64,000 nucleotides of DNA from Lachnospiraceae bacterium (GCA_021628825.1 JAJXRY010000001.1:434001-498000), one strand, 5' to 3'; positions 39,655 to 50,069 are shown, counted from the stretch's first letter. Translations and numbers: made by a program. Notes: generated by a model not told the origin, from the letters alone.

Positions 39655-39928
39655 TCATAAAATTCAATTGTGCAAACAATTTAAGGGTTCCATTATCTGT
39701 TATAATTTATTATTAAATTTTTGGAAAACCATTATAAAAAAACTACCTTTTTCTGTATGCGTGTTTTTCCCTTATGTGTTCCTTTGGGGTATATCATTGC
39801 ACAGAAATTTACGAACCCTCATAAGGGTAAAAAAATATAGGAAGCAAAAATTGGAGCGTATTTGATATTACAAACTATGGAATGAAAAAAATTTAATAAA
39901 ATAAAAAAATGAAGGAGATGTGAAAAAA
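39655..39928. other. AT-rich gap without a recognisable gene
   Basis: This stretch has several 5-7 base A and T runs and a short accct/agggt inverted pair near 39812-39830 followed by an A7 run. I see no gene or clear promoter. Confidence 0.5.
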
Positions 39929-40508
39929 ATGAGCTTATATATTGAACCTTTTACGTTTAATGATTCTGACATTGAAGGATTAAAAAAATAATCAGTGCAA
40001 AAGATGTCAACTGATGATCGTGGAACTGTTCGTGAATTGTTTCGTGGCAGCATATATTGTGAAGTTCTTCCAGAGACAGTGACCGGATGGAAACAGATTA
40101 ATTTAACCAGAACGAAGAAGGGGGCTGTTCGTGGGCTTCATGGAGAGGCAATGTCTAAGCTGGTTACTGTGGCTTATGGTTCTGTTTTAGGTGCATATGT
40201 TGATACAAGACCGGAAAGTAAAACTTTCGGAGCCGTTCAGACTGTACATATAACACCGGGGGTTCAGGTATTTGTCCCTCAGGGAGTATGTAACGGTTTT
40301 CAGGCACTGGAAGATACCGAATATCTATATTTCTTTGATAATGAATGGACTCCGGGAATGCCTGGTACAGCACTTTGTCCGTTGGATCCAGAACTTGGTA
40401 TCGAGTGGCCGATCACTATCGATATTAGTAATCTTAATCAGATTTCTGAGAAGGATTCTAAAGCTCCAACACTTAAGGAACTTTGTAATATTTTTGGGTA
40501 TGAATTAA
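39929..40508 (+). CDS. RmlC-like dTDP-sugar 3,5-epimerase family protein
   Basis: A cupin-fold protein of the dTDP-4-dehydrorhamnose 3,5-epimerase family. Motifs: GAVRGLHGE (catalytic His region), SVLGAYVDTRPESKTFGAVQ, VFVPQGVCNGFQALED, YFFDNEW. The usual HGF of the second motif is NGF, as in a known side branch of the family. Repairs: A7 near 39987 (giving GLKIISAKDV) and T5 at 40494-40498 read as T4, which produces a stop at 40506-40508 and the ending APTLKELCNILGMN. Without the second repair it appears fused to the exporter downstream, which I consider artificial. The sugar pathway it serves is not in the window. Confidence 0.75.
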
Positions 40509-40600
40509 ACAAGCAATACTCAGCGTACAATCGGAAATTTGTGCGAAGGGTGTATTTCACTCTGCAAGGCACAAATGAGATATTAGCCGAAAGGAAGGAT

Positions 40601-42284
40601 ATGATAAAAAATATTTATAAAAAAAATAGTGGCAAATTGATACTTAGTTTGATTCCAGTGGTAATTGTAGGTATTATGGCACCCTTACGTTCCTATATAA
40701 TGCAACTTTTGATTGATTCAGCAAATTATAGAGAGTTATTACAAATGTGCCTTCTTTCAGTTGTTTTTAGTATTGGGGTATTTATTTTTGAGTGGATAAG
40801 TAAGAAGAGTCAAGCCGTCGTTGTGCGAGATATCGAAAAAGATTTGCGAAATCAAGTAATGAATAAACTGTTTTATATTTCTGCAAATCAATTTGAAGAA
40901 AAGGGATTGGCATACTATCTTTCTAAATTTACTACAGACATAAAGATTATATTAGATGATGGCATTAATAATATATATGGCATGATTATGCAGGTTGTTT
41001 TTTTGTAGTTGTAGCTGTTATTTACCTAATCTATGTAGAACCATTTATTCTGTTAATTGTAGCGATAGTTAGTATTGTACAATTTGTGGTGCCGAATATA
41101 TTAAAAAAGAAAATCAGCTCTGCAAGAAAAGAGCATACAGAAGCATTAGAGGTTTATCTGGATGGAGTAAAAAAACGATTTGGGTGGTCATAAAGTTATA
41201 AGAAACTATAATGCGGTGAAACAGATTTTTATGGAAACAGGAAAAGTTGAGTGACTATGTATGCAGAAAAAAATGAACATTCTGCTAAAACATTATATTG
41301 GGCACAAGCGTTAGCCTCTTTTGTAAACAATGGGGCTTTCCTAATTGTTGTGGGGAGTTGCATGTTCTTTGTTGCTGCGGGCAGAATTACGGTTGGTGAA
41401 GTAGTGGCAATTACAAATATGATGAATTTTGTTTTGACTCCATGTAAAGCCATTGCCAATGGAATGATTCAGTTAAAAAGCAATGTCGAAGGTTAAAGCT
41501 GAATTGGGAGCATTGATGGACCAGGGACGTGAAAACGATAATAAGGAGAGTATAGAAGAAAATATACAAGAAATATGTTTGGACAATGTTGTTCAAAAAG
41601 TTAGCGAAAGTTTTTTGTTGGATAAACTGACAATAACATTTGAGAAAGGAAAGAAATATGCAATTGTTGGTAAAAGTGGAAGTGGAAAATCAAGCATCAT
41701 AAGATTACTTACCGAATATGGAGAGAATTATACAGGGCATGTCCTGGTTAATGGGAAAGAACTGTCAAAAGTTAACAAGGAAAGTATCATGCATGTAAGT
41801 CCGGTTCGTTACCAACAGACTTATATATTTCATGATACAATTTTTTTAATAATGTAGCCTTATATCAGGATTATTGCAAAGACGAAGTTATAGTTGCATT
41901 ACAAAAGGCAGGCATTTATGATACAATTAAGCTGCTTCCTAATGATGTAGATGAAATAATACAAGAAAAACGGAAAAAAATTTCTCGGGTGGTGAATTAC
42001 AAAGAATTGCATTGGCGAGGTTGTTTTTAAGAGATAAGAGGATGACTTTTCTTGATGAAATAACATCTGGACTAGACAATGCAACAGCTTATGAAATTGA
42101 AAAAGCGACTACTTAATGAAGATATGACTATTATAAATATAACACATCGATATAATAAAGAACTTATGCAAAAAAATATAACGAGATTATTGTTATGGAT
42201 GCTGGTAGAATTGTGGAAAGAGGGTCGTTTGATGAACTGATAAAGAGAAAAGGAGAGTTTTTTTCCATCTATACAAAATCTTAA
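40601..42284 (+). CDS. ABC exporter, fused permease-ATPase (many indels)
   Basis: An AT-rich ~555-residue half-transporter. The membrane domain begins at ATG 40601 (after aggaagg) with ILSLIPVVIVGIMAPL and further helices to about 41480. The ATPase has VGKSGSGKSSIIRLL (Walker A), FSGGELQRIALARL (signature) and TFLDEITSGLD (Walker B), and ends MDAGRIVERGSFDELI. About ten homopolymer errors interrupt it, at T7 near 40998, A7 near 41169, T5 near 41226, A7 near 41257, A5 near 41476, T7 near 41845 and several beyond 41950. It resembles peptide or lipid exporters. The cargo is unknown. Confidence 0.75.
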
Positions 42285-42370
42285 ATGAAGGAAAGTAGAC
42301 AGCCTTTGGCAATTGTAGAGAATAAATGTAATATATAAAGCGTCAAACCATACGCTAGGCGCTAAAATAA

Positions 42371-42399
42371 ACGCCGCTGGTTTTATGAGCGGCGTGGTT
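42371..42399 (+). terminator. Terminator-like hairpin after the ABC exporter
   Basis: acgccgct (42371-42378) pairs with agcggcgt (42388-42395), followed by ggtttt. It overlaps the end of the IS66 remnant on the other strand. Confidence 0.55.
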
Positions 42400-42540
42400 T
42401 TCTGCATTCAGCCGGTAGACTTTCTGACCATGGCATTAAGTAATCCAACTTTGCAGGATCTATATTTCCTTTTTCATCACAGTGCTTTGGCAACTCTGTG
42501 AGTATATATCTGAAGTAATAATACGGGCGAAGTGAGTATT
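42383..42540 (-). pseudogene. IS66-family transposase TnpC, C-terminal remnant
   Basis: The minus strand reads LRPYYYFRYILTELPKHCDE, then GNIDPAKLDYLMPWSESLP and AECRKPRRS before a TAA (42385-42383). This is the conserved C-terminal tail of IS66 transposases (xxYLLxELPKH...DxLMPWS). Only about 50 residues remain; the catalytic domain is gone. It lies in the same orientation as the IS66 tnpA/tnpB remnant near 44.3 kb, with IS21 pieces in between. Confidence 0.8.
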
Positions 42541-42649
42541 CCGGCTCCTAAGGAAACCACCATTCCGGTGGTGGAAACCTTTATCATAAATCCTTTAGAA
42601 TGTAATCATTCACCGATAGGTGTAAATACATTCAAAGGAGGTCATGACT

Positions 42650-43282
42650 ATGACCAAGTATCGAGAGATTCTCAGACTTAGTAGTCTGGGACTCAGTCAG
42701 CAGAGCATTGCCGACAGCTGCAATGTCTCCAAGAAGACGGTCAATCGCGTTTTAAGGCGTGCTAAGGAATTAGATATTTCCTGGCCACTTGATGAAAGCG
42801 ATACCGATGCTGTACTTGCAGAAAAGTTTTTCCCTTCTGCAAATCAAGTCACATCCAATAAAAGGATGCCTGACTACGCTTACATCCACAAGAAACTGCT
42901 CCGCAACGGAGTCAGCAAAAAGCTTCTGTGGACAGAATACATGGAGGACTGCCGTGCTAACGGCGACGAGCCGCTCATGTATTCCCAATTCTGCTATCAC
43001 ATCCAGCAGGATGAGCAGAAACGACGTGCTACTATGCATATCAATCGCAAACCCGGCGAACAGGTTGAAGTAGACTGGGCAGGGGATCCTGCAACAATCA
43101 TTGACCTAGATACCGGAGAAATCATCAAAGCCTATATATTTGTCGGCGTGATGACCTATAGCCAGTATGCATATGTGGAAGCATGTTTGGATATGAAGCA
43201 GAAATCATGGATTAATGCTCATGTTCATATGTACGAATATTTTGGCGGTGTTGCCAGAATCCTCGTACCTGATAACTGCTAA
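42650..43282 (+). pseudogene. IS21-family transposase IstA, 5' fragment
   Basis: The first ~210 residues of an IstA protein: HTH (EILRLSSLGLSQQSIADSC, KKTVNRVLRR), then the start of the DDE catalytic domain with VEVDWAGDPATI (first Asp) and FVGVMTYSQYAYVE. The frame stops right after LVPDNC, exactly where intact IstA continues from the second catalytic Asp. No istB follows. The ribosome site aggagg fits ATG 42650. The break coincides with a 38-base palindrome shared with a second, convergent IstA fragment. Confidence 0.85.
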
Positions 43283-43308
43283 TGTAAAGCTTCACATTAG
43301 CAGTTATC
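43271..43308. repeat. Palindrome joining two IstA fragments
   Basis: gataactgctaatgt (43271-43285) is the exact reverse complement of 43294-43308, with an aagctt core between. Each arm encodes the Asp-Asn-Cys end of one IstA fragment followed by a TAA stop. Confidence 0.95.
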
Positions 43309-43952
43309 GCATACAACCAGTGCCGGTACACCTCCAAAGTAATCAAGAGCATGATTATTGACTTCGATCAACTGCGGTTCTTTTGTTGAAAGCATTCCTT
43401 CTGCATAGATGTATTGTGAGTATGGAAGGATAGCCACAAATACAACAATCGTCATGAACTCGCCGGTAAGCGGTTCAGTCATGGTAAATGTCTAGCCGGC
43501 AAAATCGACCTCCATCTTTTGAGCAATAACAGCATCGAAGTGTGCGGTTTCATAGTTCTCTTCGCACCACCTGTTGTAAAGCTCACAGTATTGGCTGTAC
43601 TGGTAGAAGCGAGAGCCTTTTTTTCTTCACACTTTTTCTTATAACGATTCCATAAGAACATAAGCGTCATGTTCTTTCTTGTCGCCATAAGTTTTGCAGC
43701 TTCCTCATAATCGGGCAGTTCGATGTTTTCATTTCGACCACCTGATTCCGGCACAGAACCATACACTTTCATGGCTATGCCATAGTTTGTGATTCCTGTA
43801 GGAAGTGGGTACTGTAAATCCTCACATTTCTTGAAGGCTCGTAGGAAGTCATTACCCCCGGATTTGCTGAATCCTGCCTGACGGGCTATTTCGCTTCCTG
43901 ACATTGACATTGCGTAATGTTTGATAATGATGTCCTTGTAATCTAGCTGCAT
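43297..43952 (-). pseudogene. Second IS21-family IstA, 5' fragment, with internal stop
   Basis: A different IstA, convergent with the first: MQLDYKDIIIKHYAMSMSGS (HTH), LMATRKNMTLMFLWNRYKKK, then after repair of an A7 near 43622 QYSQYCELYNRWCEEN and KMEVDFAG (first catalytic Asp). A TAG interrupts it just after FAG, and it continues TFTMTEPLTGEF to ALVVCDNC and stops at the shared palindrome. Both the amber codon and the truncation mark it as dead. It shares fold landmarks with the first fragment but the sequences clearly differ. Confidence 0.8.
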
Positions 43953-44039
43953 ACATTATCCTTAAAATGATGTATTTACCATCGCTCTGATGGCTACCAT
44001 CATTATAAGGGAAGGAATCATTCAAACATGGCATTAACC

Positions 44040-44092
44040 GACCATTTAGAAACGGAATGCGACCGTTTTGCTCCGCAAACCCGGCCGTTTAG
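44040..44092. repeat. Three 21-22 bp spaced repeats, probable IS21 end
   Basis: gaccattta (44040), gaccgtttt (44061) and ggccgttta (44083) recur 21 and 22 bases apart upstream of the second istA fragment. Multiple terminal repeats of this kind are described for IS21-family ends, where transposase binds. Confidence 0.55.
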
Positions 44093-44143
44093 CTTCGCAA
44101 TATGCATCGTTCGCAATTACCTATTCTATTATGATTTAACGAC

Positions 44144-44219
44144 ATATTTTTATCCTTATCTTTTTGTAGTGAAAGGTCGATTTGACAGACTACCTAGCAA
44201 AAGCTGAGGATAAAAATAT
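44144..44219. repeat. 12-bp inverted repeat
   Basis: atatttttatcc (44144-44155) and ggataaaaatat (44208-44219) are exact inverted arms 52 bases apart. They may mark an insertion-element boundary; no coding frame lies between. Confidence 0.6.
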
Positions 44220-44225
44220 CGTGAG

Positions 44226-44440
44226 GATAAATCCACAGTCAATGTAGATATTCTCTGCAACCGTGATATCGCCTAGCACTGACTGTATGGTCTGCTGGCT
44301 GGAACCTTCACTGATTTCAACAGTAGTACTATTTAAGCGGATAATGACAGCCGCCAGTATGCCGGCGACAGGCGGTTGTACTTCAATCTTTTGAAAGCAA
44401 CCGGCTTTACGCCCGATACTGGAACAGAAAATGATTCAAT
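44226..44440 (-). pseudogene. IS66 tnpA/tnpB junction remnant
   Basis: The minus strand reads PVSGVKPVAFK, then PVAGILAAVIIRLNSTTVEIS, EGSSQQTIQSV, resembling the end of IS66 TnpA, running into LGDITVAENIYIDCG, which resembles the start of TnpB (the usual order tnpA-tnpB-tnpC). The rest of tnpB is missing. Together with the TnpC tail at 42.4-42.5 kb it outlines one decayed IS66 element. Confidence 0.6.
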
Positions 44441-44546
44441 TTAGGTTTCGGTAATAAGTCTGCTCACAGATGTCATTTCGACTACTGATCAGACATACTG
44501 GATATATAAAAGAAAAGCATGAAGAAATACCCAAACAAAGAGGGAG

Positions 44547-44705
44547 CATTGGGCATATAAGCGGAAAATGATGAAGCGTACCCTGTCACAGGAAAAACAT
44601 TGGGTATGCCAGAGAAAAACCACGATGCGTACCCAGTCACAGAGAAATCATTGGGTGTGCAGGGCATAATTTCCTTTAATATACCCAGTCAGTCCTGAAG
44701 CTGTG
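44547..44705. repeat. 51-bp tandem repeat
   Basis: Units starting with cattggg begin at 44547, 44598 and 44649, an exact 51-base period (17 codons). The first two are well conserved, sharing gcgtacccNgtcacag, and the third is diverged. On the minus strand it encodes a 17-residue repeat with PN, VTGYAS and aromatic residues; a short plus-strand frame also crosses it. It is not a CRISPR: there are no spacers. Confidence 0.85.
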
Positions 44706-44995
44706 GGTACAGGGATTTAATTATTAAGAAAATACCCGGTGAAGCAAAATCAAGGAATCAGGAATGCAGCAAGAAAATCAGATTTATACCTTGATTTCCG
44801 ACCGTGTTTGTGTAAGAATATACAAATGGAAAGTATGCAATACTGGTAATGCAGGAAGCGATCCATATTAGAAATGATTTATAATTTTTTTATAATTTAT
44901 AGAATACAAGAGAACAAGAAGTAACCTATAGAATCAGAGTAATCGTAATATATTAATAAATTTATAGACTTAAAAAGAAAATAAGAGGTTTGAGT
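44706..44995. other. Leader region of the hydrogenase gene
   Basis: No gene is visible. The stretch is AT-rich, particularly 44875-44980, and probably holds the hydrogenase promoter. I cannot single out convincing -35 and -10 boxes. Confidence 0.4.
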
Positions 44996-46478
44996 ATGAG
45001 AGGAATCGATACCCAGGTACGCAAAAACCGCAGACGTATTTTTAAAGAAGTAGCGTCTCTTGCGTATCATTCAGAGAATCTGAAGGATGACATTGAGGCA
45101 CTGCCTTATAAAATTGTAGATTATGATGAATCCGAGTATCAGAGCATTTACAGGGAGCGGGCAATTGTCCGTGAGAGTATCCGTCTTGCAATGGGATTAT
45201 CCTTGAGACCGGAGAACGCTCCGGTTCATCTGACACAGGGGTTGGAAGAAAGTAATATTGATGAAAAGTATTATGAGCCGCCTCTCATGCAGGTCATTCC
45301 ATCTGCATGTAATGCCTGCCCGGTTAATTGTTATATGGTTACGGACAAGTGTATGGGCTGTGTGGCACATCCTTGTCGTGAGGTGTGTCCAAGAGGTGCC
45401 ATTTCCATGAAGAATGGCAAATCTGTTATTGATCAGGAGAAGTGCATTAAGTGTGGTAAATGTAAGGCAATCTGTCCTTACGATGCAATTTCCCATCAGG
45501 TAAGACCCTGCCTTGACCACTGTGGCGTGAATGCAATTAAGAGTGATGATAAGGGACGGGCTGTGATTGACCCGGATCTGTGTGTATCCTGCGGTCAGTG
45601 TATGGTAAGCTGTCCGTTTGGCGCGATCGCAGATAAATCCCAGATCTTCCAGCTGATCCGTGCAATGCAGTCCGGCCGGAAGATTATTGCACAGGTGGCC
45701 CCTGCTTTTGTTGGTCAGTTTGGACCGAAGGTAACACCGGATATGATTAAAACAGCACTGAAGGAGCTGGGCTTTTTATGATGTATATGAAACCGCTATC
45801 GGTGCGGATATGGGCGCGATGGCAGAAGCAGAGAACTATGTGAAGGAGGTTGCAACAGGAGAGCTTCCGTTCCTTCTGACTTCCTGTTGCCCTTCCTGGT
45901 CCATGCTTGCGAAGAAGTTCTTCCCGGAAACGATTGATAAGATTTCGAATGAGCTGACGCCCATGGTAGCAACCGCACGGAAGATCAAGGAAGATCATCC
46001 GGATGCCAGCGTGGTATTTATCGGACCCTGTGCATCCAAGAAGCTTGAGGCGTCCAGAAGAACCGTGCGTTCTGATGTGGATTTTGTAATTACCTTTGAA
46101 GAATTATCCGGAATGTTTGAAGCAAAAGGACTGCTTCCGGAAGCGGTAGAAGCACATGACCATATGAACGATGCAACCTCAGCGGGACGTGGTTATGGTG
46201 TTGCCGGTGGTGTTGCAAGTGCAATTGAAAGCTGTATTCGTGAGTACTATCCGGATGTGGAAGTGCACATTGAACATGCAGAAAGCCTTACCGAATGTAA
46301 GAAGATGCTGATGCTTGCCAAGGCAGGAAAGAAGAACGGATGCCTGATTGAGGGTATGGCATGTCCCGGAGGCTGTGTTGCCGGTGCAGGAACCAATATT
46401 CCGATTCCACAGGCAGTTAAGGAAGTGACCTCCTTCAAGAATGCGGCCGAGGAGAAGCTGCCCTCCAGGGAAGATTAA
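44996..46478 (+). CDS. [FeFe] hydrogenase, group B-like (one apparent frameshift)
   Basis: Iron-only hydrogenase that makes or uptakes H2. The N-terminal half has cysteine clusters (CNACPVNC, CMGCVAHPCREVCP) and two ferredoxin motifs (CIKCGKCKAICP, CVSCGQCMVSCP). The H-cluster motifs follow: TSCCPSW (L1), GPCASKKLEA (L2) and EGMACPGGCVAG (L3). TSCCP in L1 and the short N-terminus point to the monomeric group B type of Clostridia, whose role is not well settled. The T5 at 45774-45778 read as T4 joins LGF to YDVYETAIGAD. ATG 44996 follows aagagg by seven bases. Confidence 0.92.
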
Positions 46479-46541
46479 GAAAGTCATTGACATCCATATA
46501 CTGCATTGTGAAAAGGCATTTACTCATAGAAAGTAATTTTG

Positions 46542-46612
46542 TATAGTTTTGAGCAGTAAAAATAAATGCAGCAGTCTCATACAATCAGGAAGAGCCGGTT
46601 GCTCAAACTATG
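46542..46612. promoter_or_regulatory. Inverted repeat in the gltX leader
   Basis: tatagttttgagca (46542-46555) and tgctcaaactatg (46600-46612) are inverted arms (one extra T in the first) in the 258-base gap before gltX. It may fold in the mRNA or bind a protein. It does not look like a T-box. Confidence 0.4.
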
Positions 46613-46736
46613 AAAATGATCAAAAAAATAGTTAAAAATAATATAAAATGATACAACAGATTAGATGGCGTGAAATATTCAGGATTTGAAGTGTTTGAAG
46701 TTATGCATCACGCTGGAAAGAAGAGGAAACAGGGAA

Positions 46737-48196
46737 ATGACGAAAATCAGAACAAGATTTGCACCCAGTCCGACAGGGAGAATGCATGTCGGAAATTTAC
46801 GTTCTGCATTGTATGAGTTTTTGATTGCAAAGCATGACGGTGGAGATTTTATGCTCCGTATCGAGGATACCGACCAGGAGCGTTTTGTAGAGGGTGCAGT
46901 CGACATCATTTATGATACGCTTGCAAAGGCAGGACTCAGTCATGATGAAGGTCCGGACAAGGATGGAGGCTATGGCCCTTATGTACAGAGTGAGCGTATG
47001 AAGACCGGCATTTATATGAAGTATGCCAAAGAGCTCATCGATAAGGGAGAAGCGTATTACTGTTTCTGTGATAAGGAACGTCTTTCTACCTTAAAGACCG
47101 AGGTCGTAGAGGGCAAGGAAATCATGATTTATGATAAACACTGTCTGCATTTGAGTAAGGAAGAGATCGAGAAGAATCTGGCAGAGGGAAAGCCGTTTGT
47201 CATCCGTCAGAACATTCCCACCGAAGGAACGACCACATTCCATGATGAACTGTATGGAGATATTACCGTAGAGAATGCGGAACTTGATGACATGATTCTG
47301 ATTAAGTCTGACGGTTATCCAACCTATAACTTTGCAAACGTAGTAGATGACCATACCATGAACATTACCCATGTGGTACGTGGTAACGAATACCTGTCTT
47401 CCTCACCGAAGTATCAGCGTCTGTATGATGCGTTTGGCTGGGAGTCACCGGTATACATTCATCTGCCACTAATTACCGATGAAAATCATAAGAAGCTTTC
47501 CAAGAGAAGCGGACATTCTTCTTTTGAGGATCTGTTGGAGCAGGGATTCCTTCCGGAGGCTGTTGTAAATTATATCGCATTACTTGGCTGGAGTCCGGAA
47601 GACAATCGCGAGATCTTTTCACTGGATGAGCTGATTAAGGAATTTGACTATCACAGAATTAATAAATCTCCTTCCGTTTTTGACTATATGAAGCTGAAAT
47701 GGATGAATGGAGAATACATTAAGGCCATGGACGATGATAAGTTCTTTGAAATGGCAGAGCCGTATTTAAAGAGCACCATTACGAAGAACATGGATCTTCA
47801 CAAAATCGCAGACATGGTAAAAACGAGAATTGAAGTATTCCCGGATATTCCGGATCTCATTGATTTCTTTGAAACGCTGCCGGAATATGATCCGTCCATG
47901 TATGAGCATAAGAAGATGAAGACCAACAGAGAAACTTCTCTTGATGTGCTTCGCAAATTACTTCCTGTTTTTTTGAACAGCAGGAGGATTACAGCAACGA
48001 TGCGCTTTATCAGCTTCTGACCGGCTTTGCGGCTGAGAATGAATACAAGAACGGCTATGTACTCTGGCCGGTTCGTACCGCAGTATCCGGCAAGCAGATG
48101 ACTCCGGCAGGCGCAACAGAAATAATGGAGCTTCTTGGTAAAGAAGAGTCCCTTGCACGTATCAGGAAGGGAATTGAGCTTCTTGAGAACTCCTGA
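46737..48196 (+). CDS. gltX: Glutamyl-tRNA synthetase (one apparent frameshift)
   Basis: Class I synthetase charging tRNA-Glu (and possibly tRNA-Gln in the indirect Gln pathway used by most Firmicutes). The first motif is PSPTGRMHVGNLRSALY and the KMSKS-type motif is KKLSKRSGH. As written the frame ends at 48020. Correcting the T7 at 47967-47973 to T5 gives LLPVFEQQEDYSNDAL and continues through LWPVRTAVSGKQMTPAGA to TGA 48194-48196, normal length (~485). I prefer ATG 46737 because the TKIRTRFAPSPTG core should follow immediately and agggaa precedes it. Confidence 0.95.
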
Positions 48197-49999
48197 TGAA
48201 AAGCAGTTAAAGGCAATCACTCACGATTCCGGACCGGCACTTGTACTGGCTGGTCCGGGAAGTGGTAAGACCTTTACGATTGTCAGTCATATTCAATATC
48301 TGATTCGCAATAAGAAGATTCCACCGGAAGAAATTCTTGTTGTGACCTTTTCCAAAGCGGCTGCCATAGAGATGCAGACGCGGTATCTGGAATCTGCGGA
48401 TTCCAATCCTTCCACAAATCCTGTCCGGTTTGGAACATTTCACAGTCTTGGTTATCAGATTTTAAGATCCACAGGTCAATTCCGAAATTTTTCATTGATT
48501 ACAGATAAGCAGAAGTATCATTTCCTGGAGGTAATTCTGAAAAACGAAGGGCTTTCCTCTTTATGTACCCATGATCAGGAAGCAATTCTTTTTAAATGCC
48601 CTTGCAGCAAGAAAAAGCAGGAGGTATAGAGAAGACATCATTGGAATTACTGGATGTGGAGACACCGGAATTTGACGCAGAAAAGCTGTTTGCCCTGTAT
48701 CAGAGTGATCTGGAAGAACGGAGACTGTTGGATTATGATGATCTGATTCTGAAATGTATTGAAATGCTAAAAAAATCACCGGCGGTTTTTGGAACGGTAT
48801 CAGCAGCTTTTTTTACCCATATTCTGGTAGATGAATTTCAGGACATCAATGCTTCCCAGTATGAATTGATTACGATGCTGGCGCTTCCACAGAGGGAGCT
48901 GTTCGTGGTCGTGGATGATGACCAGTCCATCTATGGATTCCGTGGGTCGAGACCGGAATTTATGAGGGGATTTCTTCAGCAGTACACAGATGTGAAGCGT
49001 TATGAACTTATCGCGAACTACCGCAGTGGGGAACGGATTGTTGCACTTGGCCGGAAAATTATCGAACAGAATAAAGAACGTTTCCCAAAAAGAATTTCTC
49101 CCAAAGAAAAAAAGGCGGTGAAGTCTCTTTTTCAGCATCTGAATACCAGGCGGGAAGAGGAAGAGCTTCTGGTTCAGGATATCCGGAGAAATTCGATGGA
49201 ATGTCTGGATCAGACGGCGATTATTGTAAGAACAAATCTGGAGGCCAGACAGTATGAGGCGCTTTTGAAAGGAAAACAATATCCGGTTGCCGGAAGTATA
49301 AAGAAGGAACAGGGAGTCTTTCAATCGGAAATAGCAGAGGATCTGTATGCATTCTTAAGATTTCTGTATGAGGGAGGACACCGGAAGGATTTCATGCGCA
49401 TTATGGATAAGCTGGAACCGGATCTTACGAGAAAGGCGCTTGTCTCAGAAATTGTAAGTGAAGAGGAGCTTATGCGTTATTACAGGAATAACGTTGAGAT
49501 GCGGGGACAGATCCGGAAGCTGTTTTCAAAGCTTGCACTTGCCGGACGGCTGCAGACGCATCTGGCTATCCGGTTGTTTCTAAATGAGATCGGATATGAT
49601 TCTTATCTGAAGAAGAAAAGCAGAAGCTATGTGGAATACGAAGATAAGAAGAAAATGGCACAGACCATTCAGGAAGTGTTTGCGTCCTACCAAAGGACGA
49701 AACCGTTAGATGAATTTATCCTGCAATGTCAGGAAAAGGAAAATAAAAGCCCGATAGCAGAGCAGAGAAAGGGAATCCATGTAATGACCATGCATGCTTC
49801 AAAGGGTCTGGAATTTCAGCATGTATATCTGCCGGACCTGAATGAAGGGATTATTCCACCGAAGGGTGTTGTTGATGCAAAGCAGATTGAGGAAGAACGA
49901 AGGCTCCTGTACGTTGCAGTAACAAGAGCCCGTGAAAAATTGTTCTTATATGAAACCAAGGAGCGCAACCGTAAGGTGACGCGGTTTCTTGTTTTATAG
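48183..49999 (+). CDS. UvrD/PcrA-type superfamily 1 helicase (two indels)
   Basis: An ATP-dependent 3'-5' DNA helicase. Motifs in order: Q-motif TPDEKQLKAI, Walker A AGPGSGKTFTI, TFSKAAAIEM, DYDDLI, Walker B VDEFQDIN, DDDQSIYGFRG, NYRSGERI, MTMHASKGLEF and VAVTRAREKL. Length (~605) is shorter than PcrA (~730), so it is a compact relative of unknown duty. Removing one A near 48595 and one from the A5 near 48613 joins ILFNALAARKAGGIE. The likely start TTG 48183 overlaps the gltX end by 14 bases. Confidence 0.88.
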
Positions 50000-50058
50000 G
50001 AATTCCGACGGAATTTCCTATAAGGCAAGGAGCTCCGCGGGGATCGCACTGCGGCAAT
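49994..50058. repeat. Dispersed intergenic element, copy 2
   Basis: Contains ttataggaattccg and its inverted partner cggaatttcctata, then gctccgcggggatcgc. The parts and their order match the element at 25400-25460. The inverted part may also terminate the helicase gene. Confidence 0.5.
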
Positions 50059-50069
50059 AGGCAGATGAA

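Larger units (their letters stand above)
42383..44440. mobile_element. Decayed nested insertion elements (IS66 with IS21 pieces)
   Basis: IS66 tnpA/B and tnpC ends, both minus strand, bracket two convergent 5' pieces of IS21-type istA joined at a palindrome. The simplest reading is an IS66 element interrupted or replaced internally by IS21-family copies, then deleted. No intact transposase remains. Confidence 0.6.

Noticed and set aside
39995..41008. An apparent fusion of an RmlC-like epimerase with an ABC exporter in one frame.
   Set aside because: Reading the T5 at 40494-40498 as T4 yields a natural stop after the epimerase, and the exporter has its own ribosome site and ATG at 40601. The fusion is best explained by a homopolymer error.
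44547..44705. CRISPR-like array.
   Set aside because: The 51-base units are contiguous without spacers and no cas gene is nearby.
46479..46736. T-box leader for gltX.
   Set aside because: No T-box consensus or terminator/antiterminator pair is visible; only an inverted repeat is present.
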